Source: Trypanosoma brucei gambiense DAL972 (Eukaryota > Euglenozoa > Kinetoplastea > Trypanosomatida > Trypanosomatidae). From it: a stretch of DNA of 64,000 bases. Of the stretch, positions 59,129 through 64,000 are shown piece after piece. The position numbers and the translations under genes were made by a program. Each line of letters opens with the position of its first letter. The first letter of the stretch is position 1. The notes under the pieces were generated by a model. The model saw only the letters and a list, made by a program, of their open reading frames with translations, was not told the DNA's origin and made no database searches. The stretch spans positions 1,116,001 to 1,180,000 of the forward strand of contig NC_026743.1 in the NCBI RefSeq assembly GCF_000210295.1, given 5' to 3'.

Positions 59129-60010
59129 TCAACGCTCACTACAAAAGAACGCAGGTTTAAATCTTGCTATAACAATGGTCATATTGTCACAGCCTGTTCC
59201 TTGTATGCATGGGGCCAGGCACCTATCCAGAACAGCTTCACACACTAAACCAATATCATCCTCGGTATCCTTAAAACTTTGATGAATCAGCTGACAACAG
59301 TCATCATTTGACAAAACATCCCAAACTCCATCGCACGCAACAACAACAAAAGCATCTTCCTCTTTTATATCAATTCTAGTCACATCAGGCAAGGCAGTAA
59401 CTATCTGTTCCTCCCAAGACAACTCGCTATTCTCTTTGTAGTCAAAATCACCTATAGCTCTACTAACGGCTAAATTTCCATCGACACGATGGGACTGAAC
59501 CGTCCCTCCGGCTCGCAAAATACGCTCCTTTTCACCCGGAGCAGAAGGTTTGTGATCAATACTTAGAGGAATGGCGCGAGTTCCACGGTACAAAACTGCC
59601 CTACTATCACCAGCATTTGCGCATATAACCTCGTTTTGAGTTAACATAACGCAAATGGCCGCAGTTCCACCCTCTGACCTCAGCATCGACATTTTGGACA
59701 ACTTGGAGTCAATCGCACCAAACGCCTTTTTGAAAGCCTCATCGTATGAGCCACTGCGATACTCTGGTGTTAGCATCAGCTCATCAAGGAGATGTTCCCT
59801 ACAATACTTAGCGATTTTGTTACCGTTATGTCCATCGAAAACGCCGATGAATGTATGATGTTTATTCCCACCTAAATTCAACTGAGCTACGTGAGCATCT
59901 TCCATGGTTTTGCGCCACCCCTGCATCGCGCAACACCCAACATGAATATGGGACGTTTCAAATGTACTGGTGTGCTTCTCTGTGACAGGTTTGGACAGCG
60001 TTTCCCCCAT
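59129..60010 (-). CDS. PP2C-type protein phosphatase
   Basis: Metal-dependent serine/threonine phosphatase (PPM family), 293 aa. All hallmarks are present: MEDAH (metal-binding Glu/Asp), FIGVFDGHNG, GGTAA, CANAGDSRAVL, LAVSRAIGDFDYK, VVACDGVWDV and CDNMTIVIAR at the end. The N-terminus MGETLSKPV fits the N-myristoylation consensus (Gly2, Ser6), as in many membrane-linked PP2Cs. Length is the family minimum, so there are no extra regulatory domains. The neighbouring upstream gene in the cluster is the NDR kinase, but trypanosome clusters do not imply shared pathways. Confidence 0.96.
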   Translation of the reverse strand: MGETLSKPVTEKHTSTFETSHIHVGCCAMQGWRKTMEDAHVAQLNLGGNKHHTFIGVFDGHNGNKIAKYCREHLLDELMLTPEYRSGSYDEAFKKAFGAIDSKLSKMSMLRSEGGTAAICVMLTQNEVICANAGDSRAVLYRGTRAIPLSIDHKPSAPGEKERILRAGGTVQSHRVDGNLAVSRAIGDFDYKENSELSWEEQIVTALPDVTRIDIKEEDAFVVVACDGVWDVLSNDDCCQLIHQSFKDTEDDIGLVCEAVLDRCLAPCIQGTGCDNMTIVIARFKPAFFCSER

Positions 60011-60394
60011 ATCTCCTGATAATAAGAAAATAAATGTGGCAAAGCTTTCCCTTTAAGGGGACTTGAAAGTAGTGATAAAGAGAAGCCAATTTGATGGTAT
60101 TAACGAAACGAATGGGATGAATGCAGTGTGACATATTCTAAAGGAAGGGTGTCTAAGCAATGTCCACACAAACGCGGTCACACCACAGCGGTCTCTTTTT
60201 TTTTTCTGTTTGCAATACATATATATATATATATATATATAAGTATGTGTGTGTCTGTGTGTTCATCTTTATATATCATTAAGTACGTAGTCATTAGAGA
60301 CTTCTTTCCCTGTAGGATATCAACAGAAGTAATAACATTTGATCAAGTGTTCGTTTTTATCCTCGGACATATATATTCCCTCTCCCCCGTTATA
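60011..60394. other. Intergenic gap, PP2C to NDR kinase
   Basis: Contains a plus-strand T-run (about 60196-60205) and a TA microsatellite (60219-60241). Presumed kinase 3' UTR. Confidence 0.55.
60219..60241. repeat. TA dinucleotide microsatellite
   Basis: About 11 AT/TA units followed by a short GT run (60244-60262), in the presumed 3' UTR of the NDR kinase gene. Confidence 0.85.
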
Positions 60395-61708
60395 TTAATC
60401 ATCATCTGAAAAATTCTGCAGCTCGTGGAACCTACCTAGTGCCCTTGAACAAGTTGTGGACTGATTTCTATCGCAAAGTTTTGACGTAAAGCCAACAAAA
60501 ACAGACTGATCTTCCCTCGACACCGCAGTCATCGGCTGCTTTTGGATGTCTGCATTGTCGGGTGCAGGCTCAAAATATTGCAAGTCTTTCGGGTCATTCA
60601 GCACCACAGAAAAAGGGGCCTCCTCATTTCGGATACTGTCGGTCAGAGGGACACCCTTACAGAATGGGTGGCGGATTATTTCCTCAAACCCGTATCGCTC
60701 TTTTGAATCGGCAATAAGGTGAGAAATCAAATCAATTGCTTCCTTTGACACCGTCGTTTGATCCTTCGGAAACTCCAAGTGCTCTTTGAACTGTATTATC
60801 TTCTTAGCGGTTGCGGTGTTATTATCGTTGAAAAATGGAGGATATCCAAATATCATTTCATATAGAATAACACCAGCGCTCCACCAGTCACAGGAATAGT
60901 CATATCCCCTTCCAATTAGAACCTCAGGTGCAATGTAGGCGGGTGAGCCGACAGTAGAAAAGAACATGACCTTTCTTTCCTTTTTATCCCTGAAGCGTTT
61001 CTTTACGTCATCATCAACGGTTACATCCTCCGTTAAATAGCTATCGTCGGCTACGGATGTACTTTCAGCCTGATCCGGATCTCTCTTAGACAACCCAAAA
61101 TCTGCCAATTTAACATGGCCCTCCCGATCAATAAGGACATTATCCGGCTTCACATCCCTGTGAACATAGCCCATCTTGTGCAGCGCATTCAGTGCTAAAA
61201 CCAGCTCAACGAAATAAAATCTTGCCGTTTCTTCCGGGAAGACATCGTAACGGATGAGCCAAGAAATAAGATCCCCTCCGGAGCAGTACTCTGTTACTAT
61301 ATAAAGGAAGTCTTGATCTTGGAATGCTACCACCAAATCCGTAATCCATGGACAACTTACTCGCTTCTGCCGTAGTTTTGCGTCAGAAAGAAGATCTCTC
61401 TCTGTGTGTACATTAAGTGATTGCTTCCTTTTCACAATTAGATCCTTTCGTATCTTTTTCATGGCATAGACAATGTGAGGTTCTTCCGGTCTCCAACACT
61501 GAAACACCTCCGCGAATGCACCCCTCCCAATTGCGTCCCCAACACAGAACTCGTTCACTGTGTGCTTCTTCTGTCTACCTCGGGAATGTTCAATAGCAAA
61601 ACTTTTCTTGTCCCCCACCATTCCCTTAACATAGTACTCACCTGTATACTTTTTGGCAACGGCAACCTTTGCGTCAGTGCCAACTTGAGATTTAGGCACA
61701 TCTGACAT
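60395..61708 (-). CDS. NDR-family AGC protein kinase
   Basis: Serine/threonine kinase of 437 aa (about 50 kDa). Kinase motifs: GRGAFAEVF, AMKKIRK (ATP lysine), YVHRDVKPDN, LADFGLSKRD, SPAYIAPEV and the APE region. The activation segment between DFG and FFSTVGSPAYI has an insert of about 50 residues that is basic near its end (KKRFRDKKERK), as in NDR/LATS kinases, and the C-terminal hydrophobic motif SVFVGFTSK has the phosphorylatable Thr. An N-terminal regulatory (MOB-binding) segment precedes the kinase domain. It fits T. brucei PK50, an NDR kinase with MOB partners, though I assign that only from memory. The frame extends to 61807, but the ATG at 61708 (MSDVPKSQ) is chosen as the first after non-ATG leader sequence. 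Confidence 0.93.
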   Translation of the reverse strand: MSDVPKSQVGTDAKVAVAKKYTGEYYVKGMVGDKKSFAIEHSRGRQKKHTVNEFCVGDAIGRGAFAEVFQCWRPEEPHIVYAMKKIRKDLIVKRKQSLNVHTERDLLSDAKLRQKRVSCPWITDLVVAFQDQDFLYIVTEYCSGGDLISWLIRYDVFPEETARFYFVELVLALNALHKMGYVHRDVKPDNVLIDREGHVKLADFGLSKRDPDQAESTSVADDSYLTEDVTVDDDVKKRFRDKKERKVMFFSTVGSPAYIAPEVLIGRGYDYSCDWWSAGVILYEMIFGYPPFFNDNNTATAKKIIQFKEHLEFPKDQTTVSKEAIDLISHLIADSKERYGFEEIIRHPFCKGVPLTDSIRNEEAPFSVVLNDPKDLQYFEPAPDNADIQKQPMTAVSREDQSVFVGFTSKLCDRNQSTTCSRALGRFHELQNFSDDD

Positions 61709-61962
61709 CTTGCCTGTTTTTTCTCCCCCACCAAAGAGCTTGAGGCTCAAAACAGTAGTAACAGTACAAGGCGAATAGAAAAGATGTTCAATAATTAGCA
61801 AACACATATCAACTCACGGCTATGTGCATGCACATGCGCTCAAAAATTTAAAAAATCCGATGGGTCATTTTTTAGTCGTACACAGTAAATAAAATAATAG
61901 CAGAGGAGAGCGAGGAAGTGAGTCAAAAAGATTAGATGGAACACAACATCGGAGACAAACAT

Positions 61963-62358
61963 TCATAGGAGTAGCTTTTTCTTTCGATGCTCTAGTTTTG
62001 TAGGCTTCGTACGTGTTCTTTTTGGCCATTTATTCTCGCCGCCCTTCGAGGCTTTTAAGCTGCTTTTCAACTGTTTTTGGATAGACAAATTCCTCCAGTC
62101 CAGGAACGGTGCCCTCTTCAGATCTGATGGAAGGTGCACAAGTCGTACACTTGATCCCTTTAAGAAAACACGACCCTCTACAGAAAGCGAAGAGTCTCGG
62201 TGCTGGCACCGCACATCAATAAGTTCTATGTCCCCGCATATTGCATCAAGTTGCATCAGCTTGCCATCATAAACACTGCCATCAGTAGTTTCCACCTTGA
62301 CGAGGAATCCGGTCGCCTCACAAATGGCACGTAAGGGAATATCAGCTACACCTTCCAT
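61963..62358 (-). CDS. Sm core protein SmD3
   Basis: Spliceosomal Sm protein of 131 aa, part of the heptameric ring on U1, U2, U4 and spliced-leader/U5 snRNAs. The Sm1 motif is FLVKVETTDGSVYDGKLMQL followed by a short linker; Sm2 is GRVFLKGSSVRLVHLP. IPLRAICEATG at the start and the following LKRAP match SmD3 (compare IPIKVLHEAEG and LKNAP). The tail is Lys/Arg-rich as expected. The open frame continues upstream to 62454, but the only ATG inside it at 62358 (MEGVADIPL) fits the family N-terminus and is chosen; the upstream part begins with TTG. It is the first complete gene at the right (5') end of this transcription unit. Confidence 0.9.
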   Translation of the reverse strand: MEGVADIPLRAICEATGFLVKVETTDGSVYDGKLMQLDAICGDIELIDVRCQHRDSSLSVEGRVFLKGSSVRLVHLPSDLKRAPFLDWRNLSIQKQLKSSLKASKGGENKWPKRTRTKPTKLEHRKKKLLL

Positions 62359-62989
62359 ATCCCTAATAACGACTACCTCAACGATCAACTTGCCTATTTC
62401 TCCCACAATTTTGACAATTTGAAAAAAATTGCTAGTGGCGACCAAATCATGCAAAAAATCGACTTTCTTTACGTCTTATTACAAAGTAATGCACTCACAC
62501 ACGGTGCTCCCGAGCACAAAAAAGTTCAGGGCAAGCCAGAGAGGGAAAAGAGGCGTACGAAAACCACCAAGTGCTATGAAACATAGATGCCAATAACAAA
62601 ACCCTATCGCACAACACCACCTTCGTGGAGTGTCATCGCGGTCCACGCGAGTCCGGGGCCTCCGTGTCGCGCTGCGAGCAGCAACGACATATGGGTGAAG
62701 TATGCCCACGCACAATCGTCCTGAAGAATAAAGAAAAACTGCTCCATAAGCCTGTTTACAGACACACTTCACAAAGACATAAACAGTAGGATGTCACTGG
62801 AATCAACAGAAAACTAGGAACAAGGTTGCAAAAATAAAAAAATTCCATTTGATTGCTTCTCACATCAAACATTACATGCATACACATGCTATACCGCTCT
62901 ATACCACCTTACGAATCAACATATGGGTGGAACCCCCGCACAAAGCGCGTCTTGCACAACAAATCCCCACGACCAATAGCAACCAAAAA
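62359..62989. other. Upstream flank of SmD3
   Basis: No supported gene. The minus strand holds pyrimidine-biased sequence near 62400-62430 and AG shortly before the SmD3 ATG. A 97-codon minus-strand frame at 62479-62772 begins with GTG and has no recognisable domain. Confidence 0.5.
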
Positions 62990-63976
62990 ATGAGCAAAAG
63001 CGGTTACGGCGGCGCCCGCCGCGATGTGCTGGAAACAGAAGTAAAAGAAAGATGGAGACAATTCCACAACAACGATCTCCCACATCGGGGCGCTGCTCCG
63101 CGCTGCAGCATAAGAAAGGGGCTCCTCTCAATTTCCATGCTCACACGAGGGGCTGCTAATGACGGGAAGGCTACGAAGATGGTGAAGTAGCCACAGGGGT
63201 CCCCCGTCCGCTTCGGATCCGACGATCGTCCGTCGTACCCCATCGCCTGTGAACAAAATGTCCCAAACCGAAGAAACCCCAGCTCTCTCCGGCGCTCTAG
63301 CCCCAGCCTCGCTACGGTTTTTTGGCCCGCGCCACCGGCAACCACCAGCAAAGAACGGGGAGGAGCACACCCACGAACTCTGGTGCCCCAAGGCGCCGAA
63401 GCGTAGTGCGACAAACCGTTAGGAAAGAGTTGTCACGGACAAAAACGAAAAGAAGAGGAGAAAACCCATGGGGTGCCACTCACACCCATACCGCTAACGC
63501 CTGGCACCCGCTTAGGTGAATCAGAGGCAAAGAACCGCCTCTCCACCCGTACCTGAAACCCCTGAAGCAACCACTGCCACTTCGGCCTCTGCAGCGATAT
63601 CCTCGAGCGCTTTGTTTACATGGGAGAGACCGCTGAGCGTAGGCAGGGAGTAAAGTGACTCAATCACAGTGCTTTTGAGCCTGCCGCAAAAGCGCAGATT
63701 TTTCACTTTCTTCAAAAGACACCACGGCCAGCGGTGCCGGCCACCGACCCACTACAAGCATAGTGGTTGCTAAACATGGGGTGGTTTTGCCACCACCGCC
63801 ACCATACGGATCGGTAACTAGTTCCCGCCGGCCGCTACTTGTGGCAGTAGCCAGTTGACGGGGATAGGGCGGTAGTGATGTATGTTGACCTTTTGCCACG
63901 GCTCGATCCTCCGTCCCACCGATGCGCCGGCACCTCCATCAGTACGCTGAACGCGGAGCACTACAAGCTGCGTTAA
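62990..63976 (+). pseudogene. Degenerate coding-like region, possibly retroelement-derived
   Basis: Coding-like frames on the plus strand, opposite to all other genes, in sequence that looks more GC-rich. Pieces: 62990-63190 (66 codons, MSKSGYGGARRDVLETEVKE), 63258-63422 (54 codons, MSQTEETPALSGALAPASLR), 63516-63653 (ends LFTWERPLSVGRE then stop) with the same frame continuing through stops, and in another frame 63861-63976 (ends SISTLNAEHYKLR then stop). Frameshifts and stops break any single protein. The setting is that of a decayed element such as an ingi/DIRE or RHS-type pseudogene, common in trypanosomes, but I cannot confirm the family. Open frames also exist on the minus strand here, so orientation is not certain. 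Confidence 0.3.
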
Positions 63977-64000
63977 CAACCGGATGAGTTTCCTATTTCG

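Noticed and set aside
62479..62772. 97-codon minus-strand frame upstream of SmD3
   Set aside because: Starts at GTG, aromatic/cysteine-rich without a family pattern, and no acceptor placed to express it.

Overview
The window reads as nuclear DNA of a kinetoplastid, most likely an African trypanosome of the Trypanosoma brucei group. About 40 intronless genes all lie on the minus strand over more than 62 kb. They are separated by short gaps holding polypyrimidine tracts (purine runs on the plus strand) followed by AG, the trans-splicing and polyadenylation signals of these organisms. This is one directional, polycistronically transcribed gene cluster read from right to left. From memory and unchecked, EF2, dolichol-phosphate-mannose synthase, a PIP kinase and the NDR kinase PK50 are near neighbours on T. 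brucei chromosome 10, which would fit.

Layout from the left edge: 1-11.5 kb holds EF2 (cut by the edge), a spermidine-synthase-fold methyltransferase, an inner-membrane-peptidase-like S26 protease, a SET-domain protein, DPM synthase, an FKBP, a coiled-coil protein and eIF3 subunit L. 11.5-24.5 kb holds a calponin-homology-like protein, a CxxC protein, an ankyrin membrane protein, a CoA-type Nudix hydrolase, an LC8-type dynein light chain, VPS25, proteasome beta-4, an ankyrin/coiled-coil protein and a type II RNase H. 24.5-35 kb holds NOP10, a 2.2-kb gene-poor stretch, an IQ-motif protein, EMC3, a phosphatidylinositol phosphate kinase, an acyloxyacyl-hydrolase-like secreted lipase and a small unknown protein. 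35-47 kb is richer in unknowns: a gap with an old tandem duplication and a possible small secreted protein, then a 581-aa orphan, small orphans, coiled-coil proteins, TFIIA-gamma, a mitochondrial helical-repeat protein and a disordered protein. 47-62.4 kb holds a Dus2-type dihydrouridine synthase, a COX5B-like protein, a C2HC zinc-finger protein, a TPR/J-domain co-chaperone, a double-length mitochondrial carrier, a GAF-like protein, a PP2C phosphatase, an NDR kinase and SmD3. 62.4-64 kb has no intact gene; it looks more GC-rich and carries broken coding-like frames on the plus strand, possibly retroelement remnants.

The genes share no single pathway, as expected for trypanosome clusters. They are mostly housekeeping: translation, RNA processing, ER/GPI-glycan supply and membrane insertion, mitochondrial function, cytoskeleton and signalling. 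Most starts were set at the first ATG downstream of the likely splice acceptor, since several open frames run back through their own polypyrimidine tract or begin at a non-ATG codon.

I found no tRNA, rRNA, CRISPR array, intact mobile element or VSG gene. The points most worth attention are the double mitochondrial carrier with a decayed second half, the acyloxyacyl-hydrolase-like protein, the duplicated intergenic segment at 35.3-35.8 kb, and the degenerate coding region at the right end.
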